Part shown: one piece after another, positions 24,585-33,362 of the stretch
How the letters are laid out: each line of letters starts with the position of its first letter
How positions within the stretch are numbered: position 1 is the stretch's first letter
From: Candidatus Krumholzibacteriota bacterium
GTDB lineage: Bacteria > Krumholzibacteriota > Krumholzibacteriia > LZORAL124-64-63
DNA: 64,000 bases
NCBI GenBank assembly: GCA_022711765.1
Contig: JAKLEB010000001.1
Span: forward strand, 1,532,694 to 1,596,693
Direction of reading: 5' to 3'
Position numbers and translations under genes: made by a program
Notes under the pieces: generated by a model
Databases searched by the model: none
The model's input: the letters and a program-made list of their open reading frames with translations, nothing else
Told to the model about the DNA's origin: nothing

Positions 24585-24664
24585 CCCCGACACGGTCTGC
24601 AGGTTGCTCTGCTGCCGACGGACGGACCCGTTGACCGGTTCGTTCCGGCTTTGGAGGTGGACGC

Positions 24665-25414
24665 GTGCGGTGTTTCCGACTCCTCGGGTGGACGCTCCTG
24701 ATCCTGGGAGCGGTCGGCCGGGCGCAAGCGACCGAGCTGCTGAACGACCGACCGTTCGCCGTGGGCGAGGTCCTTCGCTATCGGATCCGGCTGGGACCGG
24801 TGACGGTGGGCGAGGCGATGCTCGCGATCCCCGGGCTGGCGGCCGGCGGCGGCCGGGCGGCCTTCGAGGTCTGCTACACGGCGAGGTCCGGCGGCGTGCT
24901 CTCGACCCTCTATCCGGTCCGCGACCGCATCACCAGCTGGGCCGACACCCTGGACTACCGCAGCTACCGCCTCCAGAAACGGATCCGCGAGGGTACCTAT
25001 CACGAGGCCTGCGACTGGCGCATCGACCACGCCCAGGGCCGAGCCGTCGAACGCGACGGCGTCTCGATTCCGGTCGAACCGGGCGTGCACGACGTGTTCT
25101 CGGCGTTGCTGCGCGTTCGCGCATCGCAGCTCGTGAGCGGGACGGCCATCACGATCCCGGTCGTGCTGGGCTCCGACACCGCCGAGATGCGGGTCAGCGT
25201 CGGCCCGCAGCGCTCCGTCGCGACCCCGGCGGGCGAGTTCTGGTGCGTCGCTGTCCAGCCAGACCTGGGCGGCCAGGGGCCGTTCCAGCACGACGGCCCG
25301 GTCGTGATCGACCTCGCCCTCGATCGGCGGCGGTGGCCGGTCCGGATCCGGCTGAAGGTGCCGGTCGTGGGCGCGCTGGTCGTGGAACTGGTGGAGGCGA
25401 TCGGCCCGGCGTGA
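24665..25414 (+). CDS. DUF3108 exported protein
   Basis: 249 aa from a GTG preceded by GGAGG. An N-terminal signal peptide (LLGWTLLILGAVGRAQA) is followed by the DUF3108 pattern: PFAVGEVLRYRIRLGPVTVGEA, YPVRDRITSWADTLDYRS, then VHDVFSALLRVR and the VGALVVELVEA end. DUF3108 proteins are periplasmic, related to lipoprotein-like lipid-binding folds; the role is unknown. It is divergent from rnf. Confidence 0.8.
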   Translation: MRCFRLLGWTLLILGAVGRAQATELLNDRPFAVGEVLRYRIRLGPVTVGEAMLAIPGLAAGGGRAAFEVCYTARSGGVLSTLYPVRDRITSWADTLDYRSYRLQKRIREGTYHEACDWRIDHAQGRAVERDGVSIPVEPGVHDVFSALLRVRASQLVSGTAITIPVVLGSDTAEMRVSVGPQRSVATPAGEFWCVAVQPDLGGQGPFQHDGPVVIDLALDRRRWPVRIRLKVPVVGALVVELVEAIGPA

Positions 25415-25517
25415 ACGCTCCGGCGGGACCCAGCGCACTCGGTTCAGAGGGCCGCGGCCGTTCCTCCTTGCCGGCCCGGGCGGCATCCACTACGGTCGCC
25501 ACCAAGCGAGGTGTCCA

Positions 25518-26333
25518 GTGGCCGCGAACTACGTCTTCACGCTCACCGCCGGCCGAACCGGCACCGCCTGGCTCGCGGCCATGCTCGGCGCGAACCTGGA
25601 CGACTGCGAGGCGCACCACGAGTTCCTCGGCTGGGACTGCTTCGGAGTGGACACGCCGGACCTCTCCCACCTGACCCTCTTCAACAGCCGGGGCGTCTGC
25701 GAGGAGGTCCGCGGCTTCTGGCGGCGCAAGCTCGCGCGGGTCGCCGCCTGCCCGCGCCGCTGGTACGTGGAGACCGCGCACGTGCTGATGAAGGCCGGGC
25801 TGGTCGAGCACCTGGATCTCATCGCCGATCGCGGGCGGATCCACCTCGTGATCCTCGGTCGCGACCTCGTCTCGACCGTCGCGAGCTACAGCCAGCGGGG
25901 CGATTTCAGCAACAAGGGCAACCAGTGGCTCTGGTACCTCGACCCGGACTATCCCCAGAACATCCTGAATCCGGTGCCGTTCAAGCAGCATGGAGTCATG
26001 GGGATCCGCGTCTGGTACTGGATGGAGATCGAGGCGCGTCAGGCCTACTACGCGGCGCTGCTCGCGGACCGCGCCGGGGTCAATCTCCTGCGCTGCACGC
26101 TGCTCGAGGTGACCCGGGAACCCGGGGCGCGCCGACTCCTGCGCGGCCTCGGCTGCGAGCCCGCCCAGGTCGCGCTGCCGCCGCCGCTCAACGTCACGCA
26201 CCAGGCGCGCCAGCTCGGCGAACGCGAACTCGCGATCATCGCCGAGCTCTGCCGCAGGTTCCCCGACGATCCCCGGGCGCTCGGCGCCGAGCACTACCGG
26301 CGGGGACGCCGCCTGGGCGCGGCGCGGGACTGA
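25518..26333 (+). CDS. Sulfotransferase-like P-loop protein
   Basis: 271 aa from the GTG at 25518, preceded by GAGG. The N-terminus VFTLTAGRTGTAWLAAML has the form of the 5'-phosphosulfate-binding loop of sulfotransferases. ILGRDLVSTVASYSQRG matches their 3'-phosphate-binding strand and Arg/Ser pair. The rest, with CEAHHEF and FRR-like basic segments, is only weakly similar. A role in sulfating a small molecule or glycan with PAPS is plausible but no substrate can be named. Confidence 0.6.
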   Translation: MAANYVFTLTAGRTGTAWLAAMLGANLDDCEAHHEFLGWDCFGVDTPDLSHLTLFNSRGVCEEVRGFWRRKLARVAACPRRWYVETAHVLMKAGLVEHLDLIADRGRIHLVILGRDLVSTVASYSQRGDFSNKGNQWLWYLDPDYPQNILNPVPFKQHGVMGIRVWYWMEIEARQAYYAALLADRAGVNLLRCTLLEVTREPGARRLLRGLGCEPAQVALPPPLNVTHQARQLGERELAIIAELCRRFPDDPRALGAEHYRRGRRLGAARD

Positions 26334-26351
26334 GTCGCCATCACGAGCCGG

Positions 26352-27245
26352 TCACCGGCGGGTGAACTCGATCTCGCCGCGGTTCGCCTGCGTGGTCACG
26401 CGGAGCACCGGCAGCGCCACCTCCGGATTCTCCGGCCGCAGGTGAGGACGGTCGACGATCACTCCCTGCACGTCGAGCCCGGCGGGCACCTCGACGTTCA
26501 TGCCGCCCATGTCCACGGACAGTCGGACGTCGCAATCGCGGAGCCACTCGCCGCCCAGATCGAGGTCGGCGCCGCCCATCTTGCAGTCGACCGCGAGGCG
26601 GCGCGGACTCGCGTTGCCGAGGCCCGTCGCCTCGAAACCGCCCATGTGGCCGCCGATCACGAGCTGTTCGAGCGGCTCGCGCAGAGGTTCCGCGATGTCG
26701 AGCGCGAAACCGCCCATGCCGAAGTCGATGACCGCGTCGGTCAACCACAGTCCGCCGAGCTGGGCCTCGGCGCCGCCTTGCCGGACGCGCACCTCCAGCG
26801 CGATCGGCAGGTCCGGCGGCAGGAAGACGTCCACCCGGGAGTCGTTGCCGCCGCCCAGCAGCGAGCGCAGGATCGACTGCAATCCCGAGATCGTCCGGCG
26901 GTACTCGACGCGGTAGACCCAGGTGGAATCCGGCAGGATCTCGAGGCTGTCGCTGAGCGCGTACGCATCGTGGTCGAACCGAGCCTTGACCAGGAGGCCC
27001 TCCCCGGGACCCGCGGGATGCACGTAGAATTCGCCGTGGGAGAGGTCGAGGACGACCCGGCCGGGCGCGCTCGCCGTCAGGGCACCGGCAGCTCGGTCGC
27101 CCGCCGCGAGCTCGGCGTCCTCGATGCGCTGCCGCTCGAGCCCTTGGCGGGCCGCCAGGAGAGCGACACCGACGACCACCACGAGCAAGGCGACGGCGGC
27201 CAGGCAGCCGAGGCAGGTGACCTTGATGAACCGGCCGGCGCTCAT
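26352..27245 (-). CDS. Membrane-anchored beta-rich protein of unknown function
   Basis: 297 aa. One N-terminal membrane helix (about residues 7-32) is followed by a short helical linker and a long region of regular short strands with Gly turns (DFGMGGFALDI, GGHMGGFEATGLG, CKMGGADLDLGGEW, DMGGMNVEVP). This repeating strand-turn pattern resembles DUF4097/DUF2807-type putative adhesins that fold as a beta-solenoid. No enzymatic motif is seen. The gene stands alone, with the small peptide gene upstream on the same strand. Confidence 0.7.
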   Translation of the reverse strand: MSAGRFIKVTCLGCLAAVALLVVVVGVALLAARQGLERQRIEDAELAAGDRAAGALTASAPGRVVLDLSHGEFYVHPAGPGEGLLVKARFDHDAYALSDSLEILPDSTWVYRVEYRRTISGLQSILRSLLGGGNDSRVDVFLPPDLPIALEVRVRQGGAEAQLGGLWLTDAVIDFGMGGFALDIAEPLREPLEQLVIGGHMGGFEATGLGNASPRRLAVDCKMGGADLDLGGEWLRDCDVRLSVDMGGMNVEVPAGLDVQGVIVDRPHLRPENPEVALPVLRVTTQANRGEIEFTRR

Positions 27246-27436
27246 GAATCCCGTCCCGGATCAGGTGGCCCATGGCGCAGCGGTTGTGATCCGCCGAAGC
27301 GCGCGCCTACCCTACCGGAATCGATCCAGGACTGAAACAGCAAATCGGCAGGGCGACCCATGAACCGGCCAGCCGATCATCTCCTGCCTGACGGCCCGGC
27401 GGGAAGGGGTCGCATTGGATTCGCGATATCGACCGA

Positions 27437-27577
27437 TCAGCGATTCCAGCCACCGCTCTCGTGGCCCCAGCCGAGCGCCGGGTCGGCGAAACCCGGGTCG
27501 TCCACGCCATAGTCCCCGAACACACCCAGCTCGAACCGGATCGTGGTCACCGTCGGCTTTTCATAGGTCTTGGCCAA
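27437..27577 (-). CDS. 46-aa peptide gene with TTG start (possible RiPP-type precursor)
   Basis: The TTG at 27575-27577 has GAGGAGG eight bases upstream and a plausible promoter further up, so this short gene is better supported than its length suggests. The peptide starts MAKTYEKPTVTTIRFEL and ends in a Gly/Asp/aromatic-rich part (GVFGDYGVDDPGF, then ALGWGHESGGWNR). The (K)xYxxPxV opening resembles leader peptides of ribosomally made natural products. No Cys is present. No modifying enzyme lies next to it, so this is a lead and not an assignment. It could be an ordinary small protein. Confidence 0.5.
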   Translation of the reverse strand: MAKTYEKPTVTTIRFELGVFGDYGVDDPGFADPALGWGHESGGWNR

Positions 27578-27635
27578 CTGGGTCGCCTCCTCGGACCGGG
27601 ACGGCGGCAGGTGTCGTCGCCGGGTCCGCTATTCG

Positions 27636-27665
27636 ATCATAACACCTGGTAAGGGATTATGCGAA
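27636..27665 (-). promoter_or_regulatory. Extended -10 promoter of the 46-aa peptide gene
   Basis: On the minus strand, TTCGCA (27660-27665) and TATGAT (27636-27641) are 18 bases apart and the -10 is preceded by TGT, giving an extended -10. A second perfect TATAAT lies at 27675-27680 with a poor -35. The leader would be about 50 bases. The remaining gap 27578-27787 is the only AT-rich stretch nearby; 27246-27436 holds nothing recognisable. Confidence 0.45.
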
Positions 27666-27787
27666 GACATTTTCATTATACCGAGCAATGCAGTCCGTTT
27701 TCTCGCTCAAGCCGGACGGCGCCCGCCCGATAACGATGGCAGTCATTCACCCGAGACCTACCCAGGAACGGAATCCGGAGGTTCACC

Positions 27788-28267
27788 ATGAAGATCGTCG
27801 CTCAGAACCCGGCGTTGCTGGCGGCAACGCGACCCGAGAAGGCCGGTCCGGTCGGCGACCGGGACGGCGGCGAGCGGGTGTGCCAACCTGGACGCCGGCA
27901 CGTCCAGCGCGGGTTGAAGCACCTGTCCCGGGACATTCGCCACCAGGTCCGCGACGAGATCAAGGAACTGCGCGCCACCGGCGCCGACGCTCAGGAGAAG
28001 ATCCAGGCCGTCCGGGAGCTGAACCGCGCGTTCCACCAGGAGCTGCAGGACCTCTTCCACGCGGCCGGCAGCGGCGACACGATCGACGCGGCGACCATCG
28101 CCGAGGGACTGCGCCAGGCGATGATCGACTTCACCGCGGCGCTGCGCGAACTCAACGGCTCCCCGACCCAAGACAAAGTCGAGGACCCGGAAACGCCGAT
28201 CCTCGACGAGACGCCGCCGGCCGGTGAGCCGTCCGCGCCCGGCGCGTTGCTGGACGTCGCGGTCTGA
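27788..28267 (+). CDS. Hypothetical helical protein
   Basis: 159 aa, ATG preceded by GGAGG. Residues about 40-130 are strongly helical and charged (LKHLSRDIRHQVRDEIKEL, IQAVRELNRAFHQELQDLF, AMIDFTAALREL), probably a small helical bundle or coiled coil. The last 30 residues are Pro/Glu/Asp-rich and probably disordered. There is no signal peptide or membrane segment. I do not recognise a family. It lies upstream of ppk1 with a 218-base gap that holds no clear promoter. Confidence 0.7.
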   Translation: MKIVAQNPALLAATRPEKAGPVGDRDGGERVCQPGRRHVQRGLKHLSRDIRHQVRDEIKELRATGADAQEKIQAVRELNRAFHQELQDLFHAAGSGDTIDAATIAEGLRQAMIDFTAALRELNGSPTQDKVEDPETPILDETPPAGEPSAPGALLDVAV

Positions 28268-28485
28268 CCCGCGCGCACCGCGGAGCGCCGGCCGCCCTGC
28301 CGGCGAACCCGCTCGGTCGAGCGAGATCGCCTTGACCTTCTCGGCCAAGCGGACCGCGCCCGGTTCGCGGACCTGGCGCCCCACCTGCCGAATCATTAAC
28401 ATGCAGCGGAGCGACGCGCTCGCGGATCGTCGTGGTTCGCCGCTCTGGATCCCGGCCGCGCTCGCGCGCCGCCGAAAGGACCGTC

Positions 28486-30630
28486 GTGCCGGATTCGACC
28501 AACCCCGCCGCCGCAATCCCGGCCGGCGCCCCCACCGCTGTGCCCCAGACGCTGTTCTTGAACCGGGAGCTGAGCCTGCTGCAGTTTCAGTCGCGGGTCC
28601 TCGAGGAAGCCACCGACCCGGCGACGCCCCTGCTCGAGCGCGTGAAATTCCTGGCGATCCTCGGCTCGAACCTCGACGAGACGGTCATGGTGCGCATGGC
28701 CGGGCTCGTGGCGCAGAAACAGGTCGGCGTGACCGAGCTGTCGCCGGACGGCCGCTCGGCGGCCGAGCAGCTCGTCTCGTTGCGCAAGGAGATCGGCGAG
28801 CTGCAGCGGCGCGCGCTCGTCCACTGGCGCGGCGAGCTCAGACCGGCGCTGGACGCCGCCGGCGTCCATGTTCTCGACTACTCCGAGCTCACGGAGAAGC
28901 AGCGCGCGCAAGCAGCCCGCATCTTCCACGAGGAGATCTTCCCGGTCCTGACGCCCCAGGCCCTCGATCCGGGCCATCCGTTCCCCCACGTCTCCAACCG
29001 GAGCCTGAACCTCGCAGTCAGCGTGCGCGATCCGCAGGGCGAGGAGCACTTCGCCCGCCTGAAGGTCCCCTCGCTGCTGCCGCGGCTCGTCCCCCTCAAG
29101 AGGTCGTCGGGCGGCGAGCGACGCGACGGGACCATTCCCCAGCACCACTGGTTCGTCTGGATCGAGCAGCTGATCGCGGCGCACATGGCGAGCCTGTTCC
29201 CCGGGATGCAGGTCGCGGGCGCCGACGCCTTCCGCCTGCTGCGCGACGCCGACATCGAGATCCAGGAGCTCGAGGCGGGCGACCTCCTCGAGACCATGAG
29301 CGAGCGGATCTACGACCGGCAGTTCGGCGACGCGGTCCGGCTGGAGACCGCGGCCAGCATGCCCGACGAGAATCGCCGGATCCTGATCAGCAACCTCGGG
29401 CTCGACCCCAAGGACGAGATCAGCCTCGACGGCCCCCTCGACCTCTCGGGCCTCATGCAGCTGCACGGGATCGAGCTGCGCGAGCTGAAGGACCCGCCGT
29501 TCAGCCCGGTCGTCCCGCGGCGGCTGCGGCCCGACGCCGCCGACGGTCAGAGCCTGTTCCAGGCGATCCGGCAGGGCGACATCCTGCTGCACCATCCCTA
29601 CGAGAGCTTCGACCCCGTGGTCGAGCTCATCCGCGCGGCCGCCCGTGACAAGCAGGTGCTCGCGATCAAGCAGATCCTCTACCGGGTCGGCCGGAACTCT
29701 CCCGTGGTCCGCGCGCTCCTGCAGGCGAGGCGCGAGTATCGCAAGCAGGTCACGGTGCTCGTGGAGCTGAAGGCCCGGTTCGACGAGGAGAGCAACATCG
29801 GGTGGGCCCGCCTCCTGGAGCGCGAGGGCGTCCACGTCATCTACGGCATGGTCGGCCTGAAGACTCACGCCAAGACGCTGCTCATCGTGCGACGCGAGGC
29901 GGACCGCGTCCGCCGCTACATGCACCTCGGTACGGGCAACTACAACGCGATCACGGCCCGGCTCTACGAGGACTTCGGCCTTCTGACCTGCGACGACGCG
30001 ATCGCCGCCGACGTCAGCGACCTGTTCAACTACCTGACCGGCTACTCGGCCATCCGGGATTTCCGCAGGCTGCTCGTGGCGCCCATCAACCTGCGGCGCC
30101 GATTCACCGAACTGATCCGGCGCGAGGTCGCGCACCAGCAGGCGGGCCACCAGGGCCATCTCATCCTGAAGTGCAACTCCCTCGCGGACCCGGCGTTGAT
30201 CCGCGAGCTGTACGCCGCCTCGCAGGCCGGGGTCCGGATCGACCTCGTCGTGCGCGGCATCTGCTGCCTCCGGCCCGGGGTCGCGGGCCTGAGCGAGACC
30301 ATTCGCGTCCGCAGCATCGTCGGCCGCTTCCTCGAGCACAGCCGCATCTACTGGTTCGCCAACGCGGGCGAGCCCAAGGTCCTGCTGGGCAGCGCCGACC
30401 TCATGTTCCGCAATCTCGATCGGCGGGTGGAGGTCGTGTTCCCGATCAGCGCGCCGGACCAGGTCAGGCGGCTCCAGACCGGGATCCTCGCCGTCTACCT
30501 GCGGGACGATCAGAAGGCGCGGTCCATGGCGGCCGACGGCACCTACCACCGCGTGCGCCGGGCGCGCCGCGGCAAGTCGATCAACGCGCAGGAGGAATTC
30601 CTGCGCCGGGCAAGCGAGGACGCCGAGTGA
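28486..30630 (+). CDS. ppk1: Polyphosphate kinase Ppk1
   Basis: 714 aa, the usual size. It makes polyphosphate reversibly from ATP. Domains: N-terminal helical region (FLNRELSLLQFQSRVLEEA), head domain, and two phospholipase-D-like catalytic domains. The autophosphorylated His is in GLKTHAKTLLIVRRE; the second essential His is in RFLEHSRIYWF. VRGICCLRPGVAGLSETI and KCNSLADPALI are also diagnostic. I chose the GTG at 28486, preceded by AAAGGA, because it precedes a variable Ala/Pro-rich lead-in; an in-frame start 54 bases upstream is possible. sixA overlaps its end. Confidence 0.96.
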   Translation: MPDSTNPAAAIPAGAPTAVPQTLFLNRELSLLQFQSRVLEEATDPATPLLERVKFLAILGSNLDETVMVRMAGLVAQKQVGVTELSPDGRSAAEQLVSLRKEIGELQRRALVHWRGELRPALDAAGVHVLDYSELTEKQRAQAARIFHEEIFPVLTPQALDPGHPFPHVSNRSLNLAVSVRDPQGEEHFARLKVPSLLPRLVPLKRSSGGERRDGTIPQHHWFVWIEQLIAAHMASLFPGMQVAGADAFRLLRDADIEIQELEAGDLLETMSERIYDRQFGDAVRLETAASMPDENRRILISNLGLDPKDEISLDGPLDLSGLMQLHGIELRELKDPPFSPVVPRRLRPDAADGQSLFQAIRQGDILLHHPYESFDPVVELIRAAARDKQVLAIKQILYRVGRNSPVVRALLQARREYRKQVTVLVELKARFDEESNIGWARLLEREGVHVIYGMVGLKTHAKTLLIVRREADRVRRYMHLGTGNYNAITARLYEDFGLLTCDDAIAADVSDLFNYLTGYSAIRDFRRLLVAPINLRRRFTELIRREVAHQQAGHQGHLILKCNSLADPALIRELYAASQAGVRIDLVVRGICCLRPGVAGLSETIRVRSIVGRFLEHSRIYWFANAGEPKVLLGSADLMFRNLDRRVEVVFPISAPDQVRRLQTGILAVYLRDDQKARSMAADGTYHRVRRARRGKSINAQEEFLRRASEDAE

Positions 30631-31148
30631 GCGAGGAAGGCCGGCGCTTGTTCTTCCTCCGGCATGGTCCCGCCGACCGCGACCGGTTCACTGGCTGCGA
30701 CGACGCGCAGCGTCCCCTGGACGATCCGGGGCGCGAGCAGATCCGGCGGGAATCCGAGGTGTTCGCGCGCCTGGACCTCGCGCTGGACGCCGCGATCACG
30801 AGCCCGTATGCGCGGGCCGCCGAGACGGCCGCGATCGTGGCGGCGCGCCTCGGCCTGGGCGACCGGCTCCGCGCCGACCCGCGGCTGCGGCCGGGATTCG
30901 CGCTGCCGGCGCTCGTCGACCTGCTGGCCGCGACGCCCCGGGAGCACCGGCGCCTCCTGCTGGTCGGCCACGAACCCGATTTCAGCGAGATGATCGGCGC
31001 GCTCACGCGCGGGCAGGTCGTCATGAAGAAGGGCGCCCTCGCGCGGGTCGACCTCACGGCGGGCTCCGCGCCGCGCGGCCGGCTCGTCTGGCTGCTGCAG
31101 CCGAAGGTGATGCTCCGCGGCCTCGGCTACGCGACGCCGACGATGTAG
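30627..31148 (+). CDS. sixA: SixA-like phosphohistidine phosphatase
   Basis: 173 aa. The start GTG overlaps the ppk1 stop (GTGA), so the two are translationally coupled. It belongs to the histidine phosphatase superfamily: FFLRHGPADR holds the catalytic His, TSPYARAAETAAIVA the conserved Arg, and LLVGHEPDFSEMIGAL the second His. SixA removes phosphate from phosphohistidine proteins. Ppk1 itself works through a phospho-His, so a regulatory link is conceivable (inference). Its end overlaps the convergent methyltransferase gene by 22 bases. Confidence 0.85.
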   Translation: MSEEGRRLFFLRHGPADRDRFTGCDDAQRPLDDPGREQIRRESEVFARLDLALDAAITSPYARAAETAAIVAARLGLGDRLRADPRLRPGFALPALVDLLAATPREHRRLLLVGHEPDFSEMIGALTRGQVVMKKGALARVDLTAGSAPRGRLVWLLQPKVMLRGLGYATPTM

Positions 31149-31942
31149 GCCAGCCAGCCGGGCTGGTTCCGGGCCCGCGTCGTCCGGCGATAGCGGTCCT
31201 CGTCGGGATCCGGCGAGGTGTCGAAATACACGTGACAATCGGCGAAGCCAGCCGCCAGGAGAGCGTCGCGCGCTTCGGCCGGCGTGTAGAGGCGCCACTC
31301 GTAGGTGAACGCCTTCTTGAGCTCGTAACCGCCGGCGAGCTCGAAGTGGATGTGACAGCGCGCCAGGTTGTCGATCGGATTGTAGGACGCCTGTTCCCAG
31401 GTGTACGTGAACATCCCCTCGGGCGTCTCCACCAGGCGCGGCTCGTAGCTCTCCTGCTGCGCTTCCCACCCGCCGTAGCAATCGAGGAACACCAGGCCGT
31501 CGGGAGCGAGGCTCGCGCGCACCTGGCGGAAGTAGTCGACGAGCTGCTGCAGCGGATGCACCATGAACCAGGAGAAGTTGTAGGCGCAGACGATATCCGC
31601 CGGAGGGATGGTGACGGTGCGCACGTCGCACCGGCGGAGCGCGACCCGGGTCGAGGCCGGGCCGAGCCGGTCGATATGGCGCGCCTGCCCCCAGGCGAGG
31701 GTCTCGGCGTCGAGGTCCAGGCCGACGGCGGTCCGCTGGCGGTGGCTGCGGACCCATGCCGCGCACAGGTAGGCCGTGCCGCAGAAATCCTCCCGCAGGT
31801 GCAGCGGCCGCCGCTTGCGCAGCTGGTGGAAGATCCGGTTCATGAACTGGACCTCGAACACCGGAACCTGGACCGACCATTCGTAGAGCTGGTGCCGGTC
31901 GTTGAAGGTGCGCGGCAGGGTGTTGTCGCAGTCGCGTGTCAT
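31127..31942 (-). CDS. Class I SAM-dependent methyltransferase
   Basis: 271 aa. The Rossmann SAM-binding motif is displaced in sequence but recognisable: LREDFCGTAYLCAAWV (motif I region), AVGLDLDAETLAWG with the acidic residue binding the ribose, DVRTV, and VCAYNFSWFMVHPLQQLVDYF. The C-terminal half has beta-strands (FTYEWRLYTPAEARDALLAAGF) typical of small-molecule methyltransferases. The substrate is unknown. It runs leftward just downstream of phosphofructokinase with a 37-base gap and may be co-transcribed with it. Confidence 0.8.
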   Translation of the reverse strand: MTRDCDNTLPRTFNDRHQLYEWSVQVPVFEVQFMNRIFHQLRKRRPLHLREDFCGTAYLCAAWVRSHRQRTAVGLDLDAETLAWGQARHIDRLGPASTRVALRRCDVRTVTIPPADIVCAYNFSWFMVHPLQQLVDYFRQVRASLAPDGLVFLDCYGGWEAQQESYEPRLVETPEGMFTYTWEQASYNPIDNLARCHIHFELAGGYELKKAFTYEWRLYTPAEARDALLAAGFADCHVYFDTSPDPDEDRYRRTTRARNQPGWLAYIVGVA

Positions 31943-31979
31943 CGTGACCTGGACCGTGTTCCTTTCCGGATGCTCGCGC

Positions 31980-33173
31980 TCAGGCGTCCATACGCCGGCG
32001 TAGCTCGCGATCGGTGACGCCCAGGCAGGTGCCGAGCGCGCGCGCGGTCCTGAGCCAGTGATGGTCGAGCGGGACCTGCTTCTTCTGACCGGCGACCTCG
32101 CCCAGCGGCACCGGCACGCACAGACCGCCGCGCACGGCGACCATCACGTTGTAGGTGCCGTCCGCCAGGAACCTCGCCGCGCTCGTGCCCAGGAGCGTGG
32201 TCAGCAGGCGGTCGGCGGCCGAAGGCACGCCGCCCCGCTGGACGTGGCCGAGGCTCGTGATCCGCGCCTCGGTGTTCGTCAGACTCTGGAGATTGCGGGC
32301 GAGTCGGCTCGCGAGGCTCTCCTTCACGAGGCGGAAGCCCGTCTGGTCGGCGACCGCGTCCGCGGTCTCCCCGCCGGCGTCCGCCTCCGACTTCTTCGCC
32401 TCTTTCTTGGACGCGGCCTCCGCCGCCTGCGCGGCGACCTCGGCCTGCGCGAGAGCGCCTTCGGCGACGCAGACGATCGAGAAGCGCTTGCCATACCGCC
32501 GCTGGCGTTCCTTGAGGTAGTCGACGACGGCGTCGATGTCGTACGGGATCTCGGGGATGAGGATCACGTCGGCGCCGCCGGCGATCCCGGCGCCGAGGGC
32601 GAGCCAGCCGGTGTTGTGCCCCATCACCTCGACGACGATGATCCGGTCGTGGCTCGTGGCGGTCGTGTGCAGCCGGTCGATCGCCTCCGTACAGATCTGC
32701 ATCGCCGTGTCGAAGCCGAACGTCACGTCGGTGCCCGCCACGTCGTTGTCGATCGTCTTCGGCAGGGTCATCACGTTCAGCCCGCCCGCCTTGTGCAGGT
32801 GGTAGGCGTTCTTCTGGGTGCCGCCGCCGCCGAGGCAGACCACGCAGTCGAAATCCTGCTTGCGCGCGTTCGCCACGGCCGCCTGGGTCATGTCCAGCAG
32901 CGCCCCGCCGATGAGCATCTTGCGCGGCCGGTCGCGCGAGGTGCCCAGGATCGTGCCGCCGCGCGTGAGGACCCCGCTCGTGGTCGCGAAATCCAGCGGG
33001 ATCGTCCGGTTCTCCACCAGACCGCGAAAGCCGTCGAGGATGCCCACGACCTTGATGCCATAGTCCTGGATCGCAGCCTTCGTGATGCCGCGAATGGCCG
33101 CGTTCAGGCCCGGGCAGTCGCCGCCCGACGTCAGCACGCCGATGCAGCGGGTCCGGGAGGGGAGTGGGCTCAT
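31980..33173 (-). CDS. pfkA: 6-phosphofructokinase
   Basis: 397 aa, longer than the roughly 320 of E. coli PfkA. Family blocks: LTSGGDCPGLNAAIRG (binds nucleotide phosphate), LPKTIDND (catalytic Asp), MGHNTGWLAL, PEIPYDI and GHVQRGGVPSAADR. The loop corresponding to GGDGS of E. coli reads GGGGT, replacing the Mg-binding Asp, and the Gly before TIDND is Lys, as in the group that includes PPi-dependent and some ATP-dependent enzymes. The phosphoryl donor is therefore uncertain. An Ala/Glu/Lys-rich insert of about 40 residues follows CVAEGAL. Confidence 0.9.
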   Translation of the reverse strand: MSPLPSRTRCIGVLTSGGDCPGLNAAIRGITKAAIQDYGIKVVGILDGFRGLVENRTIPLDFATTSGVLTRGGTILGTSRDRPRKMLIGGALLDMTQAAVANARKQDFDCVVCLGGGGTQKNAYHLHKAGGLNVMTLPKTIDNDVAGTDVTFGFDTAMQICTEAIDRLHTTATSHDRIIVVEVMGHNTGWLALGAGIAGGADVILIPEIPYDIDAVVDYLKERQRRYGKRFSIVCVAEGALAQAEVAAQAAEAASKKEAKKSEADAGGETADAVADQTGFRLVKESLASRLARNLQSLTNTEARITSLGHVQRGGVPSAADRLLTTLLGTSAARFLADGTYNVMVAVRGGLCVPVPLGEVAGQKKQVPLDHHWLRTARALGTCLGVTDRELRRRMDA

Positions 33174-33362
33174 GATCCAGCGCTCCTGGGTCGCGTGAGG
33201 GACGCGGCGGGTCCGGCCGCCGAGACGTGCCAGGAATACTAACGTCCGCGCGGTGGTTCTCCCACCCGAAAAGCGGCGGCGCCGTCCAGGGGCGTGTTAG
33301 AATGGGCTCAACGAAACCCGCCGCATCCCTCGGAAGCAGGCGTCGCCTGCCGGACGGAGACC

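Noticed and set aside
22351..25674. Very long open frame (over 1000 codons) on the strand opposite the rnf operon
   Set aside because: It is antisense to well-identified rnfC and rnfD, its translation is repetitive in His/Arg/Glu/Ala, and such frames are expected by chance in DNA with GC-rich third codon positions. The same holds for the long frames opposite pstA/pstC and ppk1.
27307..27525. 72-codon frame overlapping the 46-aa peptide gene
   Set aside because: It lies in another frame of the same strand, has no ribosome binding site and a random-looking Arg/Ser/Pro-rich product; the 46-aa frame has the Shine-Dalgarno and promoter.
27437..27577. Calling the 46-aa peptide a lasso peptide
   Set aside because: The YxxP opening and an Asp nine residues after a Gly fit loosely, but the usual Thr before the core Gly is missing and no lasso cyclase or B-protein gene is nearby.
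29802..30626. Upstream extension of the sixA frame through ppk1
   Set aside because: The extended part overlaps the catalytic domain of ppk1 in another frame; the real start is the GTG overlapping the ppk1 stop.
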